This document shows, piece after piece, positions 19,940 to 28,422 of a stretch of 64,000 nt of DNA. The notes under the pieces were generated by a model. The model did not search any database. It saw only the letters and a list, made by a program, of their open reading frames with translations, and had not been told where the DNA came from. This DNA is from Conexibacter woesei DSM 14684 (GTDB taxonomy: Bacteria > Actinomycetota > Thermoleophilia > Solirubrobacterales > Solirubrobacteraceae), in contig NC_013739.1 of assembly GCF_000025265.1 (NCBI RefSeq), positions 5,628,001 to 5,692,000 of the forward strand, in the 5' to 3' direction. Position 1 is the first letter of the stretch, and the number at the start of each line of letters is the position of its first letter. The position numbers and the translations under genes are program-made.

Positions 19940-20850
19940 AGGTCGCCTACTGGCCCGGCTGCGTGAGCCGCGGCTTCACGCCTGAGCTGCACGGGTCGAT
20001 GGACGCGGTCGCGCCGCTGCTCGACCTCGAGCTGGTCCCGCTCGACCGCGCCAGCTGCTGCGGCGCCGGCGTCATCTCCGAGCACAGCCAGGAGCTGGCC
20101 GACACGCTCAACGCGCGCACGTTCGCGCTCGCCCAGCAGGTCGAGGGCGCCGAGCTGATGATGAACATCTGCTCGACCTGCCAGGGTGCGCAGGGCGAGT
20201 GCCAGGAGCGGCTCGACGCGAACTCCGACTACCGCGCCCAGGTCAACGCGACGCTCGCCGAGGCCGATCCGGGGCTCAGCTACGAGAAGGGCCTGACGAA
20301 CAAGAACTTCCTCTGGCTGCTGGTCGAGGAGATCGGCCTGGAGAACCTGAAGGCGAAGGTCAGACGTCCGCTGACCAACCTCAGAGTCGGCCCCTTCTAC
20401 GGCTGCTACATCGTGCGCCCGGCGGAGCGGCTCGGGATCGATGACGCGCACCCGCGCGACCAGTACCTGCACTGGGTGATCGAGGCGCTCGGCGGCACCG
20501 TGATCGACTACGCCGGCACGTACAAGTGCTGCGGCTTCCCGATCATCACGATGAACAAGGAGGCGTCGCTGCAGCAGGCCGGGACGCACCTGAGCGACGC
20601 GATGGACGCCGAGGCCGACTGCCTCGTCGTGCCGTGCCCGCTGTGCCACCTCAACCTCGACTTGCAGCAGCCGCTCGCCTCGAAGGTCGTCAACCGCGAG
20701 CTGGCGATGCCGGTCCTGCACCTGCCGCAGCTCGTCGGGCTCGCGCTCGGGCTGGAGCCCAAGCAGCTCGGCATGAGCAAGCACGTCGTCAAGCCGACGT
20801 CGGTGATCGACTGGTCCTCGGCCGTCGTCGCCGCGCCCGTCGCCGCCTGA
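19936..20850 (+). CDS. sdhE: Type-E succinate dehydrogenase subunit (double CCG-domain protein)
   Basis: 304 residues with two cysteine-rich CCG domains of the heterodisulfide-reductase HdrB type. Domain 1 has WPGC (C9), CCGAG (41-42) and CSTC (79-82). Domain 2 has YGCY (C157), CCGFP (198-199) and CPLCH (234-237). In type-E succinate:quinone reductases (Sulfolobus, some bacteria) this subunit replaces the haem-containing membrane anchors and meets the quinone. No transmembrane helix is visible here and no SdhF-like gene follows, so the mode of membrane attachment is unclear. sdhE here means the type-E subunit, not the FAD assembly factor. A strong hairpin follows the gene. Confidence 0.92.
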   Translation: MKVAYWPGCVSRGFTPELHGSMDAVAPLLDLELVPLDRASCCGAGVISEHSQELADTLNARTFALAQQVEGAELMMNICSTCQGAQGECQERLDANSDYRAQVNATLAEADPGLSYEKGLTNKNFLWLLVEEIGLENLKAKVRRPLTNLRVGPFYGCYIVRPAERLGIDDAHPRDQYLHWVIEALGGTVIDYAGTYKCCGFPIITMNKEASLQQAGTHLSDAMDAEADCLVVPCPLCHLNLDLQQPLASKVVNRELAMPVLHLPQLVGLALGLEPKQLGMSKHVVKPTSVIDWSSAVVAAPVAA

Positions 20851-21184
20851 GCCGCGAGGAGCACGCGTTCGGCCGGCCCGCGGGGGGAACGCGGGCCGGC
20901 CGATGGCGCGTGAGCGCCCACGTCGTGCGGAATCGCAGCGCACGACTGGGGGCCTTCTACCCCAAGCATGGAACGTGAGTCAGCCTCCCGGAAGACCCAT
21001 TCCCGTTCCCGGCCAGTACCCCTGCCGCGTGTGAGGGGGAGAAGTCGAAAAGCATCTTCTCCGAACGCGGCGGCCGTGTCGTCCCCTCGGTGGGGTGATC
21101 TTCGGGGGACGTCCGGGGGGAGCCGCGGGTGAGAGGGTCCTCCCCCGTTCCAGCGCCCCGGAAGGTAGGATCGACCGCAGCTCG
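20851..21184. other. Intergenic region after sdhE
   Basis: About 330 bp. It holds the sdh terminator hairpin, a 7-bp inverted repeat GGAGAAG/CTTCTCC at 21038-21062, and the leader of the LuxR-type gene. No further gene can be supported. Confidence 0.5.
20869..20903 (+). terminator. Hairpin terminator of the sdh operon
   Basis: A perfect 14-bp GC-rich stem (TCGGCCGGCCCGCG / CGCGGGCCGGCCGA) closes a 7-nt loop, 19 bp after the sdhE stop. It lacks a T tract, as is common in very GC-rich actinobacteria. Confidence 0.8.
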
Positions 21185-21805
21185 ATGTCCGCCGCCTCCC
21201 CCGTCAGCGTCGCGATCGCCCGCTTCGAGGATCTCGTCGGCCGCGGCCTGCGAGCGTTGATCGCCGAGGACGAGAACCTCTCGGTCGTCGCCAGCGACGT
21301 TCCGCACGAGCAGCTGGCGCAGGTCGTCGCAGACCGCCAGCCGCAGGTCGCGCTGCTGAACTTCGGCTCGCTGCGCAGTCCCACGGAGGTACGCCAGCTC
21401 GCCTCCGCCCATCCCGCCACGCGGCTGATCGTGCTCGCCAACCGCCCGACGCCGGCCGAGTGCAACCAGATGCTCGCGTTCGGCGCGACCGCCTGCCTGT
21501 CGAAGGAGACGCAGGCGCGCGACGTGCTCAGCGCGATCCACCTCGCCTCGCGCGGGTTGCACGTGCTGCCGCGCAGCGCGACCGAGCTGGCGCCGCCGGC
21601 GCAGTCCCCTGGCCCGCAGCTGCTGACGCCGCGCGAGGCCGACGTGCTCGCGCAGCTCCAGCGCGGGCGCTCCAACGGCGAGATCGCCGCGGAGCTGCAC
21701 GTCGGCATCGAGACTGTCCGCACCCACGCGCGCAACATCTACCGCAAGCTCGGGGTCGGCTCGCGCCGCGAGCTGGCGCGGCTGACCGACCCGGGCGGGA
21801 GATAG
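21185..21805 (+). CDS. LuxR-type regulator with degenerate receiver domain
   Basis: 206 residues. N-terminal receiver-like domain (residues ~5-125), then a LuxR/NarL helix-turn-helix (LLTPREADVLAQLQRGRSNG, EIAAELHVGIETVRTHARNI, YRKLGVGSRREL). The receiver has lost its phosphorylation site: where VxLLDxxM is expected it reads VALLNFGSL, so Asp is Asn. The conserved Thr/Ser is Ala in IVLANRP, while the Lys (CLSKE) is kept. It should therefore act independently of phosphorylation. No kinase gene is adjacent. The ATG 21185 was chosen because it precedes the first receiver strand; the upstream in-frame 30 residues are GC-rich filler. Confidence 0.9.
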   Translation: MSAASPVSVAIARFEDLVGRGLRALIAEDENLSVVASDVPHEQLAQVVADRQPQVALLNFGSLRSPTEVRQLASAHPATRLIVLANRPTPAECNQMLAFGATACLSKETQARDVLSAIHLASRGLHVLPRSATELAPPAQSPGPQLLTPREADVLAQLQRGRSNGEIAAELHVGIETVRTHARNIYRKLGVGSRRELARLTDPGGR

Positions 21806-21821
21806 CGCGGGCGCGCGGCGC

Positions 21822-22589
21822 TCAGCGCCCGAGCAGCGAGCGCAGGCCGCGCCGGTCCGAGCGCCGGCGACGAGCCGGCGGGATCGCCGGCGGCAGCTCG
21901 CCCGCGAGCAGCGCGGCGGGGGCGTCCTGGCACCACGCCGCGACGTGCTCGCCGAGCCCGGCGCGCTCGAGCGGCTCACGCAGACCGGGCGGTCGTCTGT
22001 GCGTGTTGTGGGCGTCGGACGCGACGTTGTGGACGAGCCCGTCGTCGACCAGCTGTTCAGCGAACCGCTGGACGTCTCTACCGAACTGACCGCCGAGGCC
22101 GCCGGTCGTCAGCTGCATCAGCACGCCCTGGGCGACCAGCCGGCGGACCGCGGTGGGATCGCGCTGGAGCACCGGCGAGCGCTCGGGGTGGGCGAGCAGG
22201 ACCGAGTGCCCGCGCACCAGCAGCGTCGACAGGATCGGCTCCAGCAGCAGCCCCGGCGTCAGCGGCGCCTCCAACAGCAGCCACGGACCGCCGCCGAGCG
22301 CGAGCCGGAGCAGGCCGTCGTCGTCCATCTCCGCCGCGGAGCGGACGTCGATCTCGGCCCCGGTGGTGATCTCCAAGGGGATCGCGGCGGCTCGCAGCGC
22401 GACGCGCAGCTCCTCCACCCCTCGCTCGATCACAGCCGCGTCGGTCGGGACCGCCGGGCTGACGTGCGGGGTGACCGCGACGGTGCGGATGCCCGCGTCG
22501 ACCTGCGCCTGCGCCAGCGTCAACGCCCCGCCGAGATCAGCCGGACCGTCGTCTATCGCGGGCAGCAGGTGGCAGTGCAGATCGATCAT
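21822..22589 (-). CDS. CpsB/CapC-like PHP-domain tyrosine-protein phosphatase
   Basis: 255 residues of the PHP metal-dependent phosphatase fold: IDLHCHLLPAIDDGP at the N-terminus, then AVTPHVSP, TGAEIDVR, SVLLAHPERSPVLQ, LTTGGLGGQFG, and NVASDAHNTHRRPPGL near the end. These are the manganese ligands of CpsB/YwqE enzymes, which dephosphorylate the C-terminal tyrosines of BY-kinases that control capsule and EPS synthesis. A BY-kinase/Wzz protein lies 18 kb away in the EPS locus and would be its natural substrate. The C-terminus has an Arg-rich tail. It is downstream of asd on the same strand with a hairpin between them. Confidence 0.9.
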   Translation of the reverse strand: MIDLHCHLLPAIDDGPADLGGALTLAQAQVDAGIRTVAVTPHVSPAVPTDAAVIERGVEELRVALRAAAIPLEITTGAEIDVRSAAEMDDDGLLRLALGGGPWLLLEAPLTPGLLLEPILSTLLVRGHSVLLAHPERSPVLQRDPTAVRRLVAQGVLMQLTTGGLGGQFGRDVQRFAEQLVDDGLVHNVASDAHNTHRRPPGLREPLERAGLGEHVAAWCQDAPAALLAGELPPAIPPARRRRSDRRGLRSLLGR

Positions 22590-22594
22590 CAGGC

Positions 22595-22611
22595 GGCGCC
22601 GTCCGGGCGCC
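22595..22611 (-). terminator. Short hairpin between asd and the PHP phosphatase
   Basis: GGCGCC-gtccg-GGCGCC: 6-bp GC stem and 5-nt loop directly after the asd stop. Too short for certainty; it could instead be an intercistronic structure. Confidence 0.35.
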
Positions 22612-22617
22612 CCGTCC

Positions 22618-23661
22618 TCAACCGCCCGTGCGCGCGGAGCTGCCGATCAGCCCGCGCGCATGCAGTTGCTCTGCGATCTGGACGGCGTTCGTCGCGGCGC
22701 CCTTGCGCAGGTTGTCGGAGACGACCCACAGGTCGAGCGCCCGCTCGTTGCCGGGGTCGCGACGGATGCGCCCGACGAAGACGTCGTCCTTGCCGGCGGC
22801 GTCGATCGCGAGCGGATAGCTGTTCGCGTCCGGGTCGTCGAGCACGGTCACGCCGGGCGCGGCACGCAGCAGCTCGCGCGCCTGCTCAGGCGAGAGCGGC
22901 TCGCGCGTCTCGACGTTGACCGCCTCGGAGTGGCCGGTGACGACCGGAACGCGGACGCACGTGGCGCTGACGCGGATCGACGGGTCGCCGAGGATCTTGC
23001 GCGTCTCGTTGATGAGCTTGCGCTCCTCGTCGGTGTGATCGTCGCCGGGCGCGAAGCTGCCGGCGTGCGGCAGCGCGTTGAAGGCGATCTGGTGCTTGTA
23101 GGCCTGCGCGGCCGGGACCTGCTCGCCGGCGACGATCGCGCGCGCCTGGTCCATCAGCTCGTCGACGCCGACCTTGCCGGTACCGGAGACGGCCTGGTAG
23201 GTCGAGATCACGAGCCGCTCGATGCCGGCGGCGTCGTGGAGCGGCTTGAGCGCGACGACCATCTGCATCGTCGAGCAGTTCGGGTTGGCGACGATGCCGC
23301 GGTGGTCGTCGAGCGCGTCCGGGTTGACCTCGGAGACGACGAGCGGGACGTCGTCCTGCATGCGCCACTTCGACGAGTTGTCGACGACGACCGCGCCAGC
23401 CTGCGCGAAGCGCGGCGCCCACTCGCCGGAGGTCGCGCCGCCGGCGGAGAAGATCGCGACGTCGAAGCCCTGGATCGTCTCGTCGGTCAGCGGCTGGACC
23501 GTCAGCCCGCCGTCGAGCACCTTGCCGGCCGAGCGGGCGGAGGCGAACGGGACGATCTCGCGCGCGGGGAAGCCGCGCTCTCTCAGCAGCTGCAGCATGA
23601 CCGTGCCGACCTGGCCGGTCGCGCCGACGACGGCGACGCGGTAGGACTCCGGCGCGCTCAC
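22618..23661 (-). CDS. asd: Aspartate-semialdehyde dehydrogenase
   Basis: 347 residues. NADPH-dependent reduction of aspartyl phosphate to the semialdehyde, which feeds lysine/DAP, threonine and methionine synthesis. It opens YRVAVVGATGQVGTVMLQLL (GxxGxxG), with ASARSAGKVLDG, IFSAGGATSGEWAP, and the catalytic Cys in IVANPNCSTMQMVVAL. STYQAVSGTGKVGVDEL and RVPVVTGHSEAVNVET are also family marks. GTG start; GTGA overlaps the lysC stop, so the two are coupled. Confidence 0.97.
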   Translation of the reverse strand: MSAPESYRVAVVGATGQVGTVMLQLLRERGFPAREIVPFASARSAGKVLDGGLTVQPLTDETIQGFDVAIFSAGGATSGEWAPRFAQAGAVVVDNSSKWRMQDDVPLVVSEVNPDALDDHRGIVANPNCSTMQMVVALKPLHDAAGIERLVISTYQAVSGTGKVGVDELMDQARAIVAGEQVPAAQAYKHQIAFNALPHAGSFAPGDDHTDEERKLINETRKILGDPSIRVSATCVRVPVVTGHSEAVNVETREPLSPEQARELLRAAPGVTVLDDPDANSYPLAIDAAGKDDVFVGRIRRDPGNERALDLWVVSDNLRKGAATNAVQIAEQLHARGLIGSSARTGG

Positions 23662-24923
23662 CGCGCCTGCTCCCCGATCGGCGCCTCGGCCTGGATGCCG
23701 CCGGCGCCCAGCTCGAACGCGCCGTGCAGCGCGCGCACGGCGTCGGGCACCTTGTCCGCCGCGATGACGCAGGAGATCTTGATCGGCGAGGTCGAGATCA
23801 TCTCGATGTTGATCCGCTCCTCGGCGAGCACCTGGAAGACCTTCGCGGCGACGCCGGGGTGGGACTTCATGCCGGCGCCGACGATCGAGACCTTGCCCAT
23901 CTCCGGCACCGCGTCGATCGAGTCGACCCCCAGCTCGGCGGCGATCGGCTCCAGCGTCTCGCGCGCGACGCGCAGGTCGCCGCGCGGGACCGTGAACGAG
24001 ACCTCGGCCTTGCGGCCCTCTTCGAGCGGCTCGTTCTGGATGATCATGTCGACGTTGCAGTTGGCGTCGGCGAGCGCCGTGAAGATCTTCGCCGCCGCAC
24101 CTATCTCGTCGGGCACGCCGACGAGCGACAGGCGCGCCTCGTCGGTCGAGTGGGTGACGGCGGTGATGAGAGGGTGCTCCATGGTCTCCTGCTCTCCGAC
24201 GACAAAGGTACCGGTGACGTCCTCGAAGCTCGACCGGCAGTGGATCCGGACGTCGTGGTTGCGCGCGTACTCGACCGACCGCAGCTGCAGCACCTTCGCG
24301 CCCGAGGAGGCCATCTCCAGCATCTCCTCGAACGAGACGACGTCGAGCTTGCGGGCGTCCGGGACGATCCGCGGGTCGGCGCTGAAGACGCCCGAGACGT
24401 CCGTATAGATCTCGCAGACGTCGGCGTCGACGGCGGCGGCGAGCGCGACGGCGGTCGTGTCCGACCCGCCGCGGCCGAGCGTCGTCACGTCATGCGAGGT
24501 GGAGACGCCCTGGAAGCCCGCGACGAGCACGATCTGACCCTCGTCGAGCGCGGTCTTGATGCGGTCTGCCCTGACGTCGAGGATCCGCGCCTTCGTGTGC
24601 GAGGTGTCGGTCACGATCCCGGCCTGCGAGCCGGTCAGCGAGATCGCGCGGTGGCCGAGGTCGTTGATCGCCATCGCGCACAGCGCGCAGGAGATCCGCT
24701 CGCCCGTCGACAAGAGCATGTCCATCTCGCGCGGATCCGGCGCGTCCGACATCTCGGCCGCGAGCCCGACCAGCTCGTCGGTCGTCTTGCCGCGGGCGGA
24801 CAGCACCGCGACCACCCGATTGCCATCCTCGCGCGCGGCGACGATGCGCCGGGCGGCGCGCTTGAGACGCTCTGCGTCTGCGACGGAGGACCCGCCGAAC
24901 TTCATGACAACGGTTCTCGACAC
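23658..24923 (-). CDS. lysC: Aspartate kinase
   Basis: 421 residues, first step of the aspartate family pathway (aspartyl-phosphate formation). The amino-acid-kinase domain starts VVMKFGGSSVADAERLKRAA, with SARGKTTDELVGLA, LSTGERIS, FQGVSTSHDVTTLGRGGSDT and YTDVSGVFSADPRIV. It is followed by tandem ACT regulatory domains (about residues 265-400, e.g. LSLVGVPDEIGAAAKIFTAL and VSIVGAGMKSHPGVAAKVFQ), the usual site of lysine/threonine feedback. GTG 24923 is used; an internal ATG at 24905 would lose the conserved first strand. Overlaps asd. Confidence 0.97.
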   Translation of the reverse strand: MSRTVVMKFGGSSVADAERLKRAARRIVAAREDGNRVVAVLSARGKTTDELVGLAAEMSDAPDPREMDMLLSTGERISCALCAMAINDLGHRAISLTGSQAGIVTDTSHTKARILDVRADRIKTALDEGQIVLVAGFQGVSTSHDVTTLGRGGSDTTAVALAAAVDADVCEIYTDVSGVFSADPRIVPDARKLDVVSFEEMLEMASSGAKVLQLRSVEYARNHDVRIHCRSSFEDVTGTFVVGEQETMEHPLITAVTHSTDEARLSLVGVPDEIGAAAKIFTALADANCNVDMIIQNEPLEEGRKAEVSFTVPRGDLRVARETLEPIAAELGVDSIDAVPEMGKVSIVGAGMKSHPGVAAKVFQVLAEERINIEMISTSPIKISCVIAADKVPDAVRALHGAFELGAGGIQAEAPIGEQAR

Positions 24924-25183
24924 GGCGACGTAGGGTAGCCGGCTCCGGCGCGGGGCGGCGGTCAGGCGCCCGCCGAAGGTGACCAGGCGGGCGCACCCGT
25001 GGCGGTCCGCTCCGACACGCGTCTTCCGTTCGACGTCATCGACCGCTTCGAGCGCATCTGCGCACGCGCGAGCTGCATTCCCTTCCCCCGTTCGTCGTCC
25101 CCCGAGACGGCCGCCGTCGGCGACCGTCGTGAAGACCGACCGTACTGGCGCCGTCGCACTCGGTCAACCGTCTCCGGCTGGGA
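24924..25183. other. lysC leader region
   Basis: 260 bp between recR and lysC, both on the minus strand. It contains the 9-bp hairpin at 24966-24994. I looked for a lysine riboswitch and a T-box on the minus strand and found no recognisable consensus. No further gene can be supported. Confidence 0.4.
24966..24994 (-). promoter_or_regulatory. Strong hairpin upstream of lysC
   Basis: GCGCCCGCC and GGCGGGCGC form a perfect 9-bp stem around an 11-nt loop, 43 nt upstream of the lysC start in the likely leader. It could be an attenuator or the terminator of the upstream recR operon. No T tract. Confidence 0.45.
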
Positions 25184-25822
25184 TCAGGAGAGGGCGCGGC
25201 GGCCCGAGAGCGCGCGGCCGAGCGTCAGCTCGTCGGCGTACTCGAGGTCGGCGCCGACCGGCAGGCCGCTCGCGAGGCGCGTGACGGTCACCTGCGGCGC
25301 CTGCTCGCGCAGGTGGGCGGCGATGTGCAGCGCGGTCGCCTCGCCCGTCGTGGTCGGGTTCGTCGCGAGCACGACCTCGCGGATCGGCGTCGGATGCTCG
25401 TCCTGAGGCGCGTCGGCGGGCGGCGTCACGCGCGTGTACAGCTCCGCGATCCGCAAGTCCTCGGGGTCGATCCCGTCGATCGGCGAGAGCGCGCCGCCGA
25501 GCACGTGGTAGCGCCCGTGGAACTCGTGCGTACGCTCGATCGGGATGATGTCCGACGGCTCCTCGACGACGCAGACGAGGCCGGCGTCGCGGCGCTCGTC
25601 AGAGCAGATGCGGCAGCGCGGCCCGTCGGAGAGGTTGAAGCAGACCTCGCACAGCCCGATCCGCGCCTTGACCTCCTTGATCGCCTCGGCGAGTGCGAGC
25701 GCGTCCTCCTCGGAGGCCCGCAGCAGGTGGAAGGCGAGTCGCTGCGCCGTGCGGCCGCCGATGCCGGGCAGTCTGCCGAGCTCGGTGATCAGCCGCTGGA
25801 CGGGTGGCGCGAACGAGGACAT
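25184..25822 (-). CDS. recR: Recombination mediator RecR
   Basis: 212 residues, the normal size. RecR works with RecO/RecF to load RecA on gapped DNA. It shows the HhH start (VQRLITELGRLPGIGGRTAQ), the zinc finger (CEVCFNLSDGPRCRICSD), the Toprim domain (LVCVVEEPSDIIPIERTHEF, ATNPTTTGEATALHIA) and the Walker-like C-terminal GLPVGADLEYADELTLGRAL. The start is ATG. The order dnaX-ybaB-recR is the common bacterial arrangement. ybaB ends 15 bp upstream. Confidence 0.97.
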   Translation of the reverse strand: MSSFAPPVQRLITELGRLPGIGGRTAQRLAFHLLRASEEDALALAEAIKEVKARIGLCEVCFNLSDGPRCRICSDERRDAGLVCVVEEPSDIIPIERTHEFHGRYHVLGGALSPIDGIDPEDLRIAELYTRVTPPADAPQDEHPTPIREVVLATNPTTTGEATALHIAAHLREQAPQVTVTRLASGLPVGADLEYADELTLGRALSGRRALS

Positions 25823-25837
25823 CGTGCGAGGCGGCGG

Positions 25838-26179
25838 CTAGAACCCCGGGAGTCCGAGTCCGCCGAGACCGCCCGGTCCGCCGAGGCCCCCGGTGATGCC
25901 GCCGAGTCTTCTCTCGGCCAGCTCCTGCGCGGCGCGGATCGCCTCGTTGGTCGCGACGAGGATGGTGTCCTGCAGCATCTCGACGTCCTCGGGGTCGACC
26001 GCCTCGGGGTCGATCGCGATCGACTTGATCTCGAGGTCGCCGCTGATCTTGACCGTCACCATGCCGCCGCCCGCGGTCGCCTCGACGACCTCGTCCTTGA
26101 GTCTCTCCTGCGCGGCCATCATGTCGGCCTGCATTCTCTGGACCTGCTTGAGCATCTTCTGCATGTTCGGTTGGGGCAT
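25838..26179 (-). CDS. ybaB: YbaB/EbfC nucleoid-associated protein
   Basis: 113 residues. It begins MPQPNMQKMLKQVQRMQADM, then AAQERLKDEVVEATAGGGMV and DPEDVEMLQDTILVATNEAI, a typical YbaB dimeric tweezer-like DNA-binding protein. The C-terminal ~20 residues are a Gly/Leu-rich low-complexity tail (GGITGGLGGPGGLGGLG), longer than in E. coli. The ATG overlaps the dnaX stop (ATGA), so translation is coupled. Confidence 0.96.
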   Translation of the reverse strand: MPQPNMQKMLKQVQRMQADMMAAQERLKDEVVEATAGGGMVTVKISGDLEIKSIAIDPEAVDPEDVEMLQDTILVATNEAIRAAQELAERRLGGITGGLGGPGGLGGLGLPGF

Positions 26180-28353
26180 CAGGCGCCGCCTTCCTCGTCG
26201 TCGTCGATCAGCTCCTCGGCGTCGAACTCTGCCACGAAGCGAGCGACCAGCTCGTCGCCGGTGATGCCGGGGGACGTGGTCCCGCCCACCCCGTCGACAG
26301 GGGCCTGCTCCTCCGCCTGCGGCTCGCGCAGCTCGTACACCGGCTTCAGCGAGACCCCGCCGAGCGTCCGCAGCGCCTCCGCGACCAGCCGCCTGCACTC
26401 GTCGCCCTCCGCCTTGCGCTTGAAGAAGGCCGCGGTGGGCGAGAACGCGAAGACCGCCTCGGTCGCGGTGACATCGGCCGGCCGCGCCTCGCCGAGCGCG
26501 GCGGCGAGCATCGCGTTGTCGGCCTTGACGGCGTCTATGACCGCGGGCCACAGCTCCCTCAGGGCGGACAGGTCGAAGGCGCCGGGTGTGAGCGGGGCGG
26601 CGGGTGCGGGCGGAGCGGCCTGCTCGGCCGGCGCGGGAGCGGCCGGGCCCGGGGCCGACGGTGCCGGCTCGGACGTGGCGGTCGCCGTCGCGGCGGGCTC
26701 GCTGCGCACGGCGGTCGCCGCCGCGGTTGCCGGTGCCGGCAGACCGTTGGAGGGAGGAGCGGCGTGCGCCGGGGCCGGCGGGGCGGCCGGCTGCGCGATC
26801 GCGGTCGCGGGCGGCGGCACGTCGAACTCGGCGGCCGGCGGCGGTGTGTAGTCGGGCGGCGGCGGGAAGGTCGCGTCGACCGGCGCGGCGGCGGGCGGGA
26901 CCGGCCGCGCGTCGCTCGGCGCGGCTGCGTCGGGCGCCGGCGAAGGAGCGGGCGGCGCGGCCTGCGTGGATGGCGCCGGTTGCGGAGCGGCCTGCGCGGG
27001 CCGCGGGGCCGACTGCGCCGGCGGGGCGGACTGTGCGGGCGGCGCCGGTTGCGCGGGCTGCGTGGGCGGCGCCGGTTGCGCGGCCTGCGGGGCTGCATCG
27101 GCCGCGGGCTGCTGCGGCGTCGCGGGGGCGGGTGCGGCGGGGGCCGGCGGTACCGGGGCCGGGGCGGCGGGTGCGCCGGCAGCGAGGCGCTGTTCGAGCC
27201 GGTCGATGCGGGCGAGCAGCGCGCGGGTCGACGGGTCGACCTCCGGCGCGGCCGCCTTCACGAGCGCGAGCTCCAGCTGGATCCGCGCCTGGGCGCCGTT
27301 GGCGAGCGCGTCGAGCGCGTCCGAGAGCAGGTCGAGCAGGCGCACGACGTCCTGGCGGCCGAGCTGCGCGGCCTGCGCCGCGAGCCGCGCGTCGCGCTCG
27401 GGCGTCAGCCGCAGCTCCGCCGGGACCTCGCCCAGCACCTGCACGGCCAGCAGCTCGCGCGCATGCGCCTCCAGCTCGCGCACGAGGCCGCCCGCGTCGC
27501 GACCGGCGTCGACCAGCCGCGCGACCGCCAGCAGCGCCGCGCGCGCGTCATGCGCGGAGACCGCGTCGAGCGCGCCGAAGAGCGCCTCGGCGTCGGCGAC
27601 GCCGAGCACCGCCAGCACGTCCTCGACCGAGATCTCCGCTCCGGTGCCGTCGGCTCCGGAGCCGCCGTACGTCGTCAGCTGCTCCAGCGTGCCGAGCGCG
27701 TCGCGGAACGAGCCGGTCGCGTGCCGCGCGACGAGCGCGACCGCCTGGTCGGGGATCGCGATCGACTCCTGGTCGGCGACGCGCCGCAGCACGCCCGCGA
27801 TCTCCTCGACGTTCGGGCGCGTGAAGTCGAAGCGGTGGCAGCGGTCGACGACCGTCGGCAGGACCTTGTTCGCCTCCGTCGTCGCGAGCACGAAGATCGT
27901 GTGCGGCGGCGGCTCCTCCAGCGTCTTGAGGAACGCGTTCCAGGCCGCCGAGGACAGCATGTGCGCCTCGTCGAGGATGTAGACCTTGTAGCGGCCGGAG
28001 ACCGGCGCGTACGCGACCTTGTCGCGCAGCTCGCGGATGTCGTCGACCGAGTTGTTGGAGGCCGCGTCCATCTCGATCACGTCGAGCGACGTCGCGTTCG
28101 CGATCGAGACGCACGACGAGCAGACGCCGCACGGCTCGATCGTCGGCCCGCCGCGCTCGCAGTTGAGACAGGCGGCGAGGATCTTCGCCATCGACGTCTT
28201 GCCGGTCCCGCGCGAGCCGACGAACAGGTACGCGTGATGGACCTTGTCGCGCTCCACCGCGTTGCGCAGTGTGCGGACGACATGGGTCTGTCCCACCACG
28301 TCGGAAAAGGTGCGGGGACGGTGGCGGCGGTAGAGCGAGGGACCGGCAGACAC
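26179..28353 (-). CDS. dnaX: DNA polymerase III subunit gamma/tau
   Basis: 724 residues. Clamp-loader ATPase: start SLYRRHRPRTFSDVVGQTHV, Walker A FVGSRGTGKTSMAK (about residues 45-55), zinc-binding cysteines 64, 75, 78 and 81 (CLNCERGG, CGVCSSC), then IEMDAASNNSVDDIRELRD and ILDEAHMLSSAAWNAFLKTL with the sensor region TTEANKVLPTVVDRCHRFDF. Residues ~425-620 form a long Pro/Ala/Gln linker, and the last ~100 residues form the tau-specific domain. No slippery frameshift sequence for a separate gamma was evident. GTG 28353 begins VSAGPSLYRR and is used as the start; the upstream ~79 in-frame residues fall inside the SRP RNA. Confidence 0.96.
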   Translation of the reverse strand: MSAGPSLYRRHRPRTFSDVVGQTHVVRTLRNAVERDKVHHAYLFVGSRGTGKTSMAKILAACLNCERGGPTIEPCGVCSSCVSIANATSLDVIEMDAASNNSVDDIRELRDKVAYAPVSGRYKVYILDEAHMLSSAAWNAFLKTLEEPPPHTIFVLATTEANKVLPTVVDRCHRFDFTRPNVEEIAGVLRRVADQESIAIPDQAVALVARHATGSFRDALGTLEQLTTYGGSGADGTGAEISVEDVLAVLGVADAEALFGALDAVSAHDARAALLAVARLVDAGRDAGGLVRELEAHARELLAVQVLGEVPAELRLTPERDARLAAQAAQLGRQDVVRLLDLLSDALDALANGAQARIQLELALVKAAAPEVDPSTRALLARIDRLEQRLAAGAPAAPAPVPPAPAAPAPATPQQPAADAAPQAAQPAPPTQPAQPAPPAQSAPPAQSAPRPAQAAPQPAPSTQAAPPAPSPAPDAAAPSDARPVPPAAAPVDATFPPPPDYTPPPAAEFDVPPPATAIAQPAAPPAPAHAAPPSNGLPAPATAAATAVRSEPAATATATSEPAPSAPGPAAPAPAEQAAPPAPAAPLTPGAFDLSALRELWPAVIDAVKADNAMLAAALGEARPADVTATEAVFAFSPTAAFFKRKAEGDECRRLVAEALRTLGGVSLKPVYELREPQAEEQAPVDGVGGTTSPGITGDELVARFVAEFDAEELIDDDEEGGA

Positions 28354-28422
28354 GGGACGACTCAGTCTACCCGCGCACGCGGCGCGGCCCGGCGTCGTCG
28401 CCGGACCGCGGAGAAGAAAAGT

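Noticed and set aside
21038-21062. GGAGAAG/CTTCTCC inverted repeat as an operator of the LuxR-type gene.
   Set aside because: Far (over 120 bp) from the start and with an 11-nt spacer; could be chance, so it is noted only in the intergenic entry.
24924-25183. Lysine riboswitch or T-box upstream of lysC.
   Set aside because: I could not find the conserved lysine-riboswitch or T-box core on the minus strand; only a simple hairpin is present.
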